This document shows positions 1 to 8,817 of a DNA stretch of 64,000 bases, one piece after another. The stretch spans positions 3,219,501 through 3,283,500 of the forward strand of contig NZ_CP045295.1 in the NCBI RefSeq assembly GCF_009363095.1, given 5' to 3'. Every line of letters begins with the position of its first letter. Positions within the stretch are counted from its first letter, which is position 1. Below the pieces are notes generated by a model. That model worked only from the letters and a program-made list of their open reading frames with translations. It searched no databases and was not told the origin of the DNA. Source of the DNA: Paenibacillus cellulositrophicus (GTDB taxonomy: Bacteria; Bacillota; Bacilli; Paenibacillales; Paenibacillaceae). The translations under genes were made by a program, and so were the position numbers.

Positions 1-691
1 TATTTGAATTTTGCGGAGGAACCGCATTGTTCAGCTGCTCCCGCTGCTCCGGCGTTGCCAGTAAACGGATGAGCAGCTTCTTCCAGTCGAACGGAACGCG
101 GTTGGCGCCGATGTAGCCGCGGAACTGGTTCATCGCGTCGATCATCATGAAGCCGCTGTAGTCATTTTTATTGAGCGCATAAAGATAACCGCGCCGGTCC
201 ATGATGACTTTATCCGGGGAAAAATCCAAATCCTCGCTCAGCAAGGAAGATTCCGGCTTGACGAATTCTTCGATCAATTCACCTTTCGGAGACAGATGAA
301 TGATCCTGCCGCTGCCCGTGTCGGCTACGAACATATGACCGAGGCTATCGACATAGATACCGCTCGGACTGCTGAGCTCGACGCCTTGTTCTTTCCCGAA
401 GATGCCCAGCACTTTCCCTTGACCGTCCAATTTCACAATCCGGTTGTTATCCGTGTCGGCTACGTATAAGAGCCCCTTCTCGTCGATAAACAAGTCGTTC
501 GGTTTATTCAAGCCGGGCTGGCCAACATCCATAATGATCGTGTCTACCGTATAGGTCAGGGGGATCGGCATCCGATGGCCATACATCGGATCGAGCGTAT
601 AGGACATTTGCGGGAGCGCATGGGCAGGCAAGCTGCAGATCAGAAACAGCAGACCGCCGAGTATACTCGCCGTTATTCGTTTGTACACCAT
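1..691 (-). CDS. NHL-repeat beta-propeller protein, secreted (partial, C-terminus beyond window)
   Basis: The reading frame starts at an ATG at 691, behind a GGGGGCG ribosome binding site, and runs off the left edge, so the 230 visible residues are the N-terminal part. Residues 1-22 form a signal peptide ending near PAHA. The rest carries repeats of the type NDLFIDEKGLLYVADTDNNR and GIYVDSLGHMFVADTGSGR, which are NHL propeller blades. It is the last visible gene of a sugar ABC transporter unit and starts 9 bases after the permease stop. NHL proteins in such Paenibacillus clusters are usually exported. A binding or scaffold role at the cell surface is inference; no catalytic motif is visible. 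Confidence 0.8.
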   Translation of the reverse strand, partial: MVYKRITASILGGLLFLICSLPAHALPQMSYTLDPMYGHRMPIPLTYTVDTIIMDVGQPGLNKPNDLFIDEKGLLYVADTDNNRIVKLDGQGKVLGIFGKEQGVELSSPSGIYVDSLGHMFVADTGSGRIIHLSPKGELIEEFVKPESSLLSEDLDFSPDKVIMDRRGYLYALNKNDYSGFMMIDAMNQFRGYIGANRVPFDWKKLLIRLLATPEQREQLNNAVPPQNSN

Positions 692-700
692 ATCCGCCCC

Positions 701-1558
701 CTATGATTTGATCCCGGAATGAACCATCGTATTCATAATCAGCTTCTGGAACAGCAGGAAGATGAGAATCGGAGGAAGCGTCATCAGGAACGTGCCGGCA
801 GCCAGCGCACCTGTCCGTGCGACGACGCCCGGCCCTCCAGCCAGCGTCTGAATCGCCAGGGGCAGCGTCTTCATCGATTCGCTTGTCGTAAACACGAGCG
901 CCGAAAAGAAATCGTTCCAGTTCCCGATGAAGGAGAAAATAATCAACGTTGCCCAGGCCGGCTTACTCACCGCCATAATCACCCTCCAGAAGATTTTCCA
1001 ATCCGATGCGCCGTCGATATGCGCCGCCTCAATCAGGGCATCGGGAATTTGGTCGAAGAACTGTTTCATGAGGAAGATGTTGAAGGCCACAGCGATCTTC
1101 GGCAGAATTAACGCCCAATACGTATTGACCAAGCCTAAGCTCGATACGATCATATAGGTCGGAATCTGGGTCACCTGCGGCGAAAACATCAGGGCCGACA
1201 AGATAACAGAGAAGATGAAGCCCGCACCCGGCGGTTTGAACTTGGATAACACGTACGCTCCCAGGCAGCACACAACCAAGCTGGAGAGCACGACCGCAAC
1301 GGAGACGAACAAGCTGTTAAAGATGTACCGCGAGAAAGGAACGACAGAGCTGTCCGTCGCGGTCAGCAGATCAAAGAAGCTGCGCAGGGTCGGCTTCTGC
1401 ACGAAAAATCTCGGCGGGTAAAGGAACAGCTCGTCGAGCGGTTTGAAAGCCGTGGAAATCATATATACGATCGGCAAGGACGTAAATCCGACCAATGCGA
1501 TCATAAACGCGTATAACAACCCCCTGTTGAAACGGGTGATAAATTTCGTAAAGCTCAT
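701..1558 (-). CDS. carbohydrate ABC transporter permease, MalG/LplC type
   Basis: This is the second membrane subunit of a sugar importer, with six predicted membrane segments in about 285 residues. The permease signature EAAHIDGASDWKIFWRV lies near residues 177-197 and contacts the ATPase. The reading frame is open from a GTG at 1564, but the ATG at 1558 has the better spacing to AAAGGAC. It follows the MalF-type permease by 21 bases and precedes the propeller gene. No ATP-binding subunit is encoded nearby. Firmicute importers of this family commonly share MsmX, so energy supply from an ATPase elsewhere is inferred. Confidence 0.9.
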   Translation of the reverse strand: MSFTKFITRFNRGLLYAFMIALVGFTSLPIVYMISTAFKPLDELFLYPPRFFVQKPTLRSFFDLLTATDSSVVPFSRYIFNSLFVSVAVVLSSLVVCCLGAYVLSKFKPPGAGFIFSVILSALMFSPQVTQIPTYMIVSSLGLVNTYWALILPKIAVAFNIFLMKQFFDQIPDALIEAAHIDGASDWKIFWRVIMAVSKPAWATLIIFSFIGNWNDFFSALVFTTSESMKTLPLAIQTLAGGPGVVARTGALAAGTFLMTLPPILIFLLFQKLIMNTMVHSGIKS

Positions 1559-1579
1559 CGTCACGTCCTTTAACCCCCC

Positions 1580-2530
1580 TTATTGATCTTTGGACGATAG
1601 CAACCGCATCACGATGCGGCCTAAGCCGAACGTGACTACAAACAGGAAGACGGCGATTGCCGATGCGTATCCCAGCTCGAACCGGATAAAGGCATAGTCG
1701 AACAGATGCGCAATAATCGTATGGCCCGCATAGTTCGGGCTCGGCATCCCGGAGATGGCCACGGCAATGTCGAACACCCCGAAAGCGCCGACGATGGCGT
1801 TGACTGCGCCGAACAGCAGCTGCGGCTTCATCAGCGGCAGCGTAATGAACCACAATTCCTGAAACCGGCTGGAAATCCCGTCAATGGCGCCTGCTTCATA
1901 CAGCTCTGGCGATACATTCTGCAGCCCCGCCAGGAACACCAGGAATCCCGTACCCATGCTCATCCACAAAGAAACGATGATGATGACCGGCATGATCGTA
2001 TTCGGATCCGTATTCCAGAGAATCGGTTCGCTGATCATGCCCCAGTTAAGCAGCGCATTGTTCAATAACCCGTAGCGGTCTCCGGAGAATATGTACAGCC
2101 AGACGATCGATAAAGCGATTCCGCTCGTAATCGAAGGGACGTAAAAGGCCAACGAGAAGATCATTTTGGCCTTCAGCGTATTGATCACCCAAGCGAGCAA
2201 GAAGGATAAGCAATAGCTTAACGGCCCGGCGATCACAGCGAAGATAAACGTATTTTTTAGCGATGTGAGAAAGATGTCGTCTTCCAGAAACAAGACGCTG
2301 TAGTTGGATAAGCCTACCCACCTCGCCGGTTGGAGCATGTTGTAATAGGTGAAGCTGAGATAGACCGACTGCACGACGGGAATGACGGTAAACACGATGA
2401 AGAGAATCAGGAACGGGCTGAGAAACAAATAACCGAGCGCAGCCCTCTTTCTCGCGTGAGTCAATTTGAATCGACGTGCCTTCTGCGGTGCCAGCTGGAG
2501 CGGCCCTTTAACCTCCACGCTGCTTTGCAT
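1580..2530 (-). CDS. carbohydrate ABC transporter permease, MalF/LplB type
   Basis: The 316-residue first membrane subunit has a cytosolic N-terminal tail of about 30 residues followed by six predicted membrane helices. The EAA loop (YEAGAIDGISSRFQELWFI) is at about residues 211-230. The ATG at 2530 follows GGAGGAGCAGT, a strong ribosome binding site. It lies between the 990-residue binding protein and the MalG-type permease, with short gaps on both sides, as in LplB/YtcP operons. The substrate cannot be read from the sequence. An oligosaccharide is most likely, given two binding proteins and a GH125 mannosidase upstream. Confidence 0.9.
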   Translation of the reverse strand: MQSSVEVKGPLQLAPQKARRFKLTHARKRAALGYLFLSPFLILFIVFTVIPVVQSVYLSFTYYNMLQPARWVGLSNYSVLFLEDDIFLTSLKNTFIFAVIAGPLSYCLSFLLAWVINTLKAKMIFSLAFYVPSITSGIALSIVWLYIFSGDRYGLLNNALLNWGMISEPILWNTDPNTIMPVIIIVSLWMSMGTGFLVFLAGLQNVSPELYEAGAIDGISSRFQELWFITLPLMKPQLLFGAVNAIVGAFGVFDIAVAISGMPSPNYAGHTIIAHLFDYAFIRFELGYASAIAVFLFVVTFGLGRIVMRLLSSKDQ

Positions 2531-2551
2531 ACTGCTCCTCCTTCCGCCGCC

Positions 2552-5524
2552 TTAGTCTTTCGGCGTGAACCCGAATTCCTTCTGCTTGGCGTTAAGCTCT
2601 TTGTTAATATCCTTGATGCCCTTCTCCAGCGACTCCCTGATATTCATGCCGCCAAGAACGACGCGGTTCCAGGCGTTATCGATGTTCCGCCCCGTGAAGT
2701 AGCCGCCGAGCACGTACGGCTGCTCTTTGTAGTACTTCCATTGGTCCTTCAGTGCCTTGAGGTCGTCCTCCGGCCATGGCAGCTGCGATAAAGCGTCTAC
2801 ATTCGCCGTATTCCAGCGGGCCTCCACGCCGAGCAGCGCCTCCAGCTCTTGGCCGAACTGCAGCTGAACCTCTGTACTCGTCCACCATTTCAGAAACTCC
2901 CAGGATTCCTGCTGATGCTCCGATTGCTTGAAGATCGCAACGGACTGTACCGCTCCACCGGTCGTGCGGTCAATCGATCCATCGGCCTTCTGATGGCCCG
3001 GAGACGGAGCAACGCCCCAGCGTCCGATCAGCTCCGGCGCTGCGGTAGAGAGCTGTACATACGTGAGATAATCCGCGATCCCGATCGGCATTTCCCCGGT
3101 ACGGAACCTGTTGAAGAAGTTGGCCATGACCGGGAACTTGTAATTGGTATACAACTCCGTCCATTCCGTGAAGGCCTGGAAGGCTTCCGGTGAATCCAGC
3201 GCCGACTTTGCTCCATTCTCCTTGTAATAGTCGCCGCCATTCTGGTAGAGAAACGGCATGAAGCCGAGCTGCGTGATCGGGTAGTACATCTGCATCCCGT
3301 TCTGCTGCAGAATCGGAAGCAGAGCATAGACCTCATCCCATGTCTTCGGGATGCTGACGCCCAGCTCGTTCAAGATATCCTTCCGGAAGACCAACAAGTT
3401 GAAATCCTGCGTTTCCGGCAGCGCATAGTTCCCCCCGTTGTATTTGAAAGGAATGAGCGATCCTGCAAGGAACCGTTTACTGACTTGTTCGTAATCAGGA
3501 AACTGCGTTAAATCGACGGAAGCGTCCCGGATCGCAAATTCGACGGGCAGATGCGCATCGACGCCTGTTGCGACATCCGGAGCTCTGCCGGAGCTTGCCG
3601 CGAGCAGCAGCGTGTTGACGGAACCCGAGTTCAATTGGCCGGCCGGGAGCGTATTGATGTTGATGCGTATGCCGGTTTTGGGCGTGAAGTCTTCCTCCGC
3701 CATTTCCTTCATAATTTCCGCCCACTCTTTGCCACGGGATACCCAAACCTCGATAACCGGACCTTCTTCCTCCCCCGTTTCGTTGTCGTAGACGCTGCCT
3801 ACGCCCGTATAGTCCTTCGTAAAGGAAGCCATGAAGTTTTTGAACGTGCTGACCGATTTTTGCAGAACGTTGGATTTTACCTTCGGATATTTCGTATCCG
3901 GGGCGCTGATCAGGATGTAATCCAGAACAAGCGGCACATTCTGGAGATCCATCAGCAGCGTGCTGAGGTTCGTTTGGCTGTTGCTGAGCTCTGATAATTG
4001 TCTTGGAATCGAATCGGGGTTACGGATCATTTTCTCGAACGTGTGGTTCATCATCCGCAGACTGTTCACCGTGCTCGGCTCTACATCCGACAGAGCCTTG
4101 AGCGCATCCATCTGAACGAGCAGATCGTCCGCGATGACCTTCAAGTCCTCAATCAGCTTCGGCACCTTCTTGTTCAGCTCGTATTCGAAGTTCGGATCCG
4201 GCGTCGGTCCCGTGATCATAATAATGCGTCTGTATAGATCAGAGAGCTTCTGGGTATCGGCCGTCAAAGCTTCCATGATCGGTTGATACGGCCCGACCTG
4301 GGCGGTCATCGTCAGCGTATGCTCGCCTTTCGTTAAGTACACGAGCAGGGGTTCGTCTTTGCCTGTTTGTTCATTGTCCTTATGCAGCGTTTCGATCCGC
4401 CAGTTGCGCGAGTAGGTAAAAGGGTAGAGCTCCATTTCCTTGAACGGAACTTTTCCATCTATAAGAATTTGACGATAGGACGGCAGCCCATCGCCCCACC
4501 ATTGTCCAAATTTCAGCCCAATCTTATACAACCCGTCCTGCGGAACCGAGAACGCCCACGATGCCTTCTGACCGCCCTTCCTCCAGCGCCAGTCGCCAAA
4601 TGCGTTCAGCCGGATTCGCCCATCGCCTGCCGGCTCCATTAACGGATCGCCATTCGATTCTCTGCGGATCGTCGGATCGGATTTCGTCGGATTGTTCTCC
4701 GCCTGCACTTTCACATTGATCTGCTGGGCAGGCTCATAACCTTGCGCGGTGTAGGCCTGCTTCACTTCGGCATAGCTGGGTAGCTGCTCCGGTGACGTAA
4801 TCCGGATCTCGTCGATGGCCATCGGTTCGAGCAAATAATTCATCCGGATGACATGCTTGCCTGCGGTCATATAAAATTGGAAGGGTTCCGGGTACAGACC
4901 GTTCCCGTCCGAAACCGGAAGGTCCATCCACTGCGGCTTCTCGATTTGCTTGGGTCTGACGTCGTCTCCCTGGTTGTTTTGGGCCGGATCGCCCCGGTCG
5001 ACCCAACTGCGGTAGAAATAGATGCGCTGCGCCTCGCGAAACGGGCTTTCTCCGTCAATAAGCAGCTCCCGCTGAATCGGCATTCTTTTTCCCGGCATCG
5101 GATAATAACTTAGGGCCAGGTTGTAAAGACCGTCCTGCGGGATATCTACCGACCATTCGATCCACGTTGTCTTGCTGTCCCACACAAGAGCGGAAAGGCC
5201 GTCTACCGTTTCCAAGACCGGCTTCGTGCCTCCAAACGCCGAATGCTGATCGGCTTTTACCACGATGTCCGGCTGATCAGCAGGCGGATAGCCCTCTTTC
5301 TTATATCCAGCCAGCGTAGTCGCATAAGTCGGCTCCAAAATACTGTTCATGGCTAATTGGTCATTCGTCAGCGGAACGCCTTGATTCTGATTCCGGTCCC
5401 GTAAACGTTCGTTGTTGGCATAAGAATGAAAGCTCTCACCGAAGGTCAGCGAAAAGACAAGAAAAGTGATCGATATAAGCATGACTCTCTTCCACTTTAG
5501 TGCATCATTCCAACGCCATTTCAA
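2552..5524 (-). CDS. modular extracellular solute-binding protein with two N-terminal beta-sandwich modules
   Basis: The protein has 990 residues, about twice the usual length for a sugar-binding protein. A signal sequence or membrane anchor spans residues 12-36 and has no lipobox cysteine. Two related modules follow at about 60-255 and 255-430; both contain a PQDGLY motif and an (L/I)IDG-x-x-PF-x-E motif, so they look like an internal duplication of a carbohydrate-binding fold. A helical stretch lies at 430-590. The family 1 binding-protein domain covers about 595-990 (GRAPDV, YALPETQDFNLLVF, TTGGAVQSVAIF). The start is TTG at 5524, six bases after GAGGTGA. It sits between a normal binding lipoprotein and the two permeases. 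That the extra modules hold a polymer at the cell surface is inference. Confidence 0.9.
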   Translation of the reverse strand: MKWRWNDALKWKRVMLISITFLVFSLTFGESFHSYANNERLRDRNQNQGVPLTNDQLAMNSILEPTYATTLAGYKKEGYPPADQPDIVVKADQHSAFGGTKPVLETVDGLSALVWDSKTTWIEWSVDIPQDGLYNLALSYYPMPGKRMPIQRELLIDGESPFREAQRIYFYRSWVDRGDPAQNNQGDDVRPKQIEKPQWMDLPVSDGNGLYPEPFQFYMTAGKHVIRMNYLLEPMAIDEIRITSPEQLPSYAEVKQAYTAQGYEPAQQINVKVQAENNPTKSDPTIRRESNGDPLMEPAGDGRIRLNAFGDWRWRKGGQKASWAFSVPQDGLYKIGLKFGQWWGDGLPSYRQILIDGKVPFKEMELYPFTYSRNWRIETLHKDNEQTGKDEPLLVYLTKGEHTLTMTAQVGPYQPIMEALTADTQKLSDLYRRIIMITGPTPDPNFEYELNKKVPKLIEDLKVIADDLLVQMDALKALSDVEPSTVNSLRMMNHTFEKMIRNPDSIPRQLSELSNSQTNLSTLLMDLQNVPLVLDYILISAPDTKYPKVKSNVLQKSVSTFKNFMASFTKDYTGVGSVYDNETGEEEGPVIEVWVSRGKEWAEIMKEMAEEDFTPKTGIRININTLPAGQLNSGSVNTLLLAASSGRAPDVATGVDAHLPVEFAIRDASVDLTQFPDYEQVSKRFLAGSLIPFKYNGGNYALPETQDFNLLVFRKDILNELGVSIPKTWDEVYALLPILQQNGMQMYYPITQLGFMPFLYQNGGDYYKENGAKSALDSPEAFQAFTEWTELYTNYKFPVMANFFNRFRTGEMPIGIADYLTYVQLSTAAPELIGRWGVAPSPGHQKADGSIDRTTGGAVQSVAIFKQSEHQQESWEFLKWWTSTEVQLQFGQELEALLGVEARWNTANVDALSQLPWPEDDLKALKDQWKYYKEQPYVLGGYFTGRNIDNAWNRVVLGGMNIRESLEKGIKDINKELNAKQKEFGFTPKD

Positions 5525-5596
5525 GCACCGTCACCTCTTTGTCGTTCAATTCATCAGGATGTCCCTTAAGCGGTTCTCTTCCTTCTGATGAAGAAA

Positions 5597-5620
5597 GGGG
5601 ACAGGCGATTCAGCCGCCCC
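5597..5620 (-). other. short imperfect hairpin between binding-protein genes
   Basis: GGGGACAGGCG and its near complement AGCCGCCCC can pair in the gap between the 472-residue lipoprotein gene and the 990-residue gene. No T tract follows, so it resembles an mRNA-stabilising hairpin more than a terminator. Such structures often keep binding-protein mRNA more abundant than downstream permease mRNA. Confidence 0.35.
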
Positions 5621-5646
5621 CTCCTTATGAAACCGGTCCACCTTGA

Positions 5647-7065
5647 TTATTTCGATTCCAGTTTTTTGAGCTCGTTATCGACGTTCTTCTTGACTTCGTC
5701 CAGCAGCTTCTTCGGCTCGCCCTTTCCGTTCAAGGCCAAATCCTGAACGCGGAAGGTTTCATCCCACAGCTTCTGGCCAACAGGCGTAACAGGGCGGTAA
5801 TGCGCTACAGGCATCAAATCGACGAACACCTTCAGCTTCGGATTCTCGGTGATTTTAATCTCTTCGTTGACCTTCGGCATCGTCGTTATATCGTTGCCCG
5901 CATCCGCCCGCTTGGCCCAGAGAAGCGTGCCCTTATAGCCGCCGATAAACTTGAGGAGCTCCCACGCTTCCTGCGGATGCTTGGCTCCCTTCGGCATGAC
6001 CCAGGAATGGCCGCCTGCCCATGTCGTTTGAGGATAGCCTTCCGCGGAAGGCATCGGGGCGACGCCCCACTCGAAGGTAGGCTTCACCTTCGCATTGCTG
6101 GTCAAATCGTTCAGCACCCAGTTGCCGTCCACGACGAATCCGACTTTGCCGGTCCAGAACGAATTGATGCCGGTTTTGCCCATGACATCGTTGAACTTGT
6201 TGATTTTGGACATATCGTATTTTTTGGCGTAGCTGACCATCCATTCAAGCGCTTTCACAATTTGCGGGTGGTTTGGCGTCAATTCCTCGCCATTGGTCCA
6301 TTCTCCGCCGAAGTTCCAGCTTTGCGTATATAAGTAGGTTTGATTTGCCCAGGGAATAAAGCCGACCTGCTCATAGCCGCTGCCGTTGCTTGTTTTCTTG
6401 AACATTTTCTCCGCCATCGCGTCCAATTCCGCAATCGTAACCGGCGGCTTCTCGGGGTCGAGACCCGCTTCCTTCATAAGCGTTTTATTATAATAAAGCG
6501 CCCGGTTATCTGTGGTGAACGGCATCGCATAGAGCTGGTCCTTGTAATTCGCTTCCGCCCAGACGCCCGGATAATAATCGTCGGCACGCACTTCGTCTCC
6601 GGCATCGACGAACGGCTGCAGGCTTTCCAGCGATCCCTTCGCCGCCCATTGCCCTACCATGAAGCGGTCGAGAACCGCTACGTCCGGAGGCGTGCCGCCG
6701 GCAATCAGCGTCGTCAGCTTATCCGTGCCCCCTTGATCGATGATGTATTTCACCTTGATATTCGGGTGCTCTTTCTCAAATTCGCTGATGACAATTTTCG
6801 TGTAGTCCGTCTGGAATTTGCCTCCCCAACCCCAGAGCTCAAGCGTTACCTTTTCACCGCTGCCTTTACCCGTATCGGTATTTTTCTTGGCGGAATCGGT
6901 CTGTTGATTCGTACTGTCCGTTCCCTTTGTATCCTTGGCTCCATTCTCTCCGCTGGACCCGCCCGAGCCCCCGCAGCCTGTTAATACGAAACATACCGAT
7001 AATGCGGTAACCAGATACTTGAGCATCGCTCTTCTCAAATGAGTGGCGCCCTTCTTTTTCCTCAC
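5647..7065 (-). CDS. sugar ABC transporter substrate-binding lipoprotein
   Basis: The 472-residue precursor begins with GTG at 7065, seven bases after AAAGGAGG. A lipoprotein signal ends in LTGC, with the acylated cysteine at residue 31. A Ser/Gly/Thr/Asn-rich spacer runs to about residue 68, then the family 1 binding fold follows (GGTPPDVAVLDRFMVGQWA, YALPFTTD-type strand, AGGHSWVMPKGA). It is clearly paralogous to the gene at 7342-8754: both end in RPVTPVG ... WDE ... RVQ ... NGKGEP or NLQGEP. It opens the transport unit that continues with the modular binding protein and two permeases. Its leader contains the element also found upstream of the gene at 40050. Confidence 0.93.
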   Translation of the reverse strand: MRKKKGATHLRRAMLKYLVTALSVCFVLTGCGGSGGSSGENGAKDTKGTDSTNQQTDSAKKNTDTGKGSGEKVTLELWGWGGKFQTDYTKIVISEFEKEHPNIKVKYIIDQGGTDKLTTLIAGGTPPDVAVLDRFMVGQWAAKGSLESLQPFVDAGDEVRADDYYPGVWAEANYKDQLYAMPFTTDNRALYYNKTLMKEAGLDPEKPPVTIAELDAMAEKMFKKTSNGSGYEQVGFIPWANQTYLYTQSWNFGGEWTNGEELTPNHPQIVKALEWMVSYAKKYDMSKINKFNDVMGKTGINSFWTGKVGFVVDGNWVLNDLTSNAKVKPTFEWGVAPMPSAEGYPQTTWAGGHSWVMPKGAKHPQEAWELLKFIGGYKGTLLWAKRADAGNDITTMPKVNEEIKITENPKLKVFVDLMPVAHYRPVTPVGQKLWDETFRVQDLALNGKGEPKKLLDEVKKNVDNELKKLESK

Positions 7066-7084
7066 TTACATGCCTCCTTTTTGC

Positions 7085-7171
7085 ATATATAAGTTGAAAT
7101 ATTGAACTAGGAATGGGGGCAAATACGGCCTACATCCTATTCTTTAGTTCATCTTATATAGGTTTTAAATG
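7085..7171 (-). repeat. conserved leader element, copy A
   Basis: In the minus sense it begins CCTATATAAGATGAACTAAAG and ends near TAGTTCAA ... CTTATATATG, so the ends are imperfect inverted repeats. GGCCGTAT lies in the middle. The block ends a few bases before the Shine-Dalgarno of the 7065 gene. A clearly related block in the same place and orientation precedes the amino-acid-binding protein gene (40071-40168). It could be a structured 5' leader, a regulator-binding region or a small mobile repeat; the sequence alone does not decide. Confidence 0.6.
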
Positions 7172-7304
7172 GTACTAATGAAGTTAGTTCCTTTTTAGTG
7201 TAAACGCTTTTATGGGAGGGGATAATGAGACTGCTTTTGTATTTCGTGTACTATCTTTACTATCTTGAAGGGGAGCCATCGGCTTCGCGTTTCCATTCGA
7301 GGCA

Positions 7305-7343
7305 AGAAAAAAAGAGTGCCTGTCATACATGACAGACACTCTT
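7305..7343 (-). terminator. intrinsic terminator of the YesN-YesM-binding protein unit
   Basis: On the minus strand AAGAGTGTCTGTCA pairs with TGACAGGCACTCTT around a short loop and is followed by a run of T. It overlaps the stop codon of the gene at 7342 and separates the two-component unit from the transporter unit. Confidence 0.9.
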
Positions 7344-8754
7344 ACGGCTGCTCATCGCGGCCTTGGGGATGCTCCATTTTGCTGTTTCCGTACCCCATGA
7401 CCTTAGCCAATTCAGCATCGACGTTCTTCTTCATTTCATTCAAGAGCTCTCCCGGTTCTCCCTGCAGATTCATCGCCAGCGTTTGCACGCGGAGCATCTC
7501 ATCCCACATATATCCGCCCACAGGTGTGACGGGCCTGATGTAGGCATTCCCAAGCAGCTCTGTAAACACCTTCATCGGTTCCTTCTGATCCAAGCCGAGC
7601 TTGGCATTCACTTCCGGAATGCACATCAGATCATTCTTGCCGCCCTCGCGGCTGGCCCACAGGAGCGTGCCTTCCTTGCCCGCTACGTACTTCATAAACC
7701 TCCAAGCTTCCTCTTTATTTTTCGCCCCTTTGGGCATGACGAACGACCACCCCCCTGACCATGTGACCGGCCGGTTGCCATCGATTGTAGGCATCGGCGC
7801 CACACCCCACTCGAAATCCAAATCTTCCATCTCATCAAGAAGCCAGTTGCCTTCATAGACAAATCCAACTTTGCCGGACAAAAAGGAGTTTCTTCCGGTT
7901 TGTCTCATCATCTCCGAAAATTTCAAAAGTTTCTTTACATCGTACTTCTCGGCGTAGCCCTGCACCCACTCCAGCGCTTTAACGTTCCGCGGATCGTTCG
8001 GCGTCAGCTTCCCGCTTCGCTCCCATTCGCCGCCAAAGTTCCATCCATGCGTATACAAGAAGCCCTGACCCATCCATGGGACGAATCCGACTTGCTCATA
8101 TGCGCCGTCCCCGTTCGTTTTGAACATCCTCTCTGCCATGGCATCCAGGCCGCCAATGGTTCTCGGGGGATGGTCAGGGTCAAAACCCGCCTGCTTCATC
8201 ATCGTTTTGTTATAATACATGGCGCGGCTGTCCATATTCCAAGGGAGGGCGTACGTTTTGCCGTCGTATTGGGATTCCGCCCACACGCTTTTGTAATAAA
8301 TACTCGCCATATCTTCACGATTCGCATAAGCCGAAATGTCTTCAATGGAGCCCATCGCCGCCCATTCGCCTACAATAAACCGGTCGATCATCGCGACATC
8401 CGGCGCCTTCCCTCCAGCAATCGCAGTCAGCAGCTTATCCGAACCCTGCGAATTATCCGAGTTCTCGATGAAGGTCATTTCAACCTTGATATCCGGGTTT
8501 GCCTCTTCGAACGGCTTCACGACCGTATCGTAGAATTCGTCCTGAAATCCTCCGACCCATGAATACCAGAAGCTTATCGTTACAGGGCCGTTATGATTAA
8601 TCGAGCTGCTCGCAGCATTTTTGCCTAATAATTCCGAATTAACGTTGAATGTCGCTCCCTTGCTGACATAAGCGTTCCATACCATGATTACGGTGGCCAG
8701 GAGTACAAGTATGAAAAGAACAGGCATCTTTCGACGAGTCAAGAACACTTTCAT
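7342..8754 (-). CDS. membrane-anchored extracellular solute-binding protein
   Basis: The ATG at 8754 follows GTGGAGGTAACG, a near-ideal ribosome binding site, giving 470 residues; an upstream in-frame GTG at 8805 has no such site. Residues 9-29 form one hydrophobic segment, but the lipobox cysteine found in its paralogue is missing, so it is secreted or held by an uncleaved helix. The binding fold matches the 5647-7065 product along its length (GGKAPDVAMIDRFIVGEWA, SGGWSFVMPKGA). It is the third gene of the unit that starts with the YesN regulator. That position suggests a sensory binding protein that presents ligand to the YesM kinase. This is inference from context and anchoring. Confidence 0.9.
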   Translation of the reverse strand: MKVFLTRRKMPVLFILVLLATVIMVWNAYVSKGATFNVNSELLGKNAASSSINHNGPVTISFWYSWVGGFQDEFYDTVVKPFEEANPDIKVEMTFIENSDNSQGSDKLLTAIAGGKAPDVAMIDRFIVGEWAAMGSIEDISAYANREDMASIYYKSVWAESQYDGKTYALPWNMDSRAMYYNKTMMKQAGFDPDHPPRTIGGLDAMAERMFKTNGDGAYEQVGFVPWMGQGFLYTHGWNFGGEWERSGKLTPNDPRNVKALEWVQGYAEKYDVKKLLKFSEMMRQTGRNSFLSGKVGFVYEGNWLLDEMEDLDFEWGVAPMPTIDGNRPVTWSGGWSFVMPKGAKNKEEAWRFMKYVAGKEGTLLWASREGGKNDLMCIPEVNAKLGLDQKEPMKVFTELLGNAYIRPVTPVGGYMWDEMLRVQTLAMNLQGEPGELLNEMKKNVDAELAKVMGYGNSKMEHPQGRDEQP

Positions 8755-8817
8755 CGTTACCTCCACTTTTAACTTTCTCTTGTAATCATCTACGCACGCT
8801 GTCATATGAAACTCGTT

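Noticed and set aside
7198..7211. cre site TGTAAACGCTTTTA upstream of the 7065 gene
   Set aside because: The left half matches CcpA sites, but the final CA is TA and it lies far from the gene; too weak to list.
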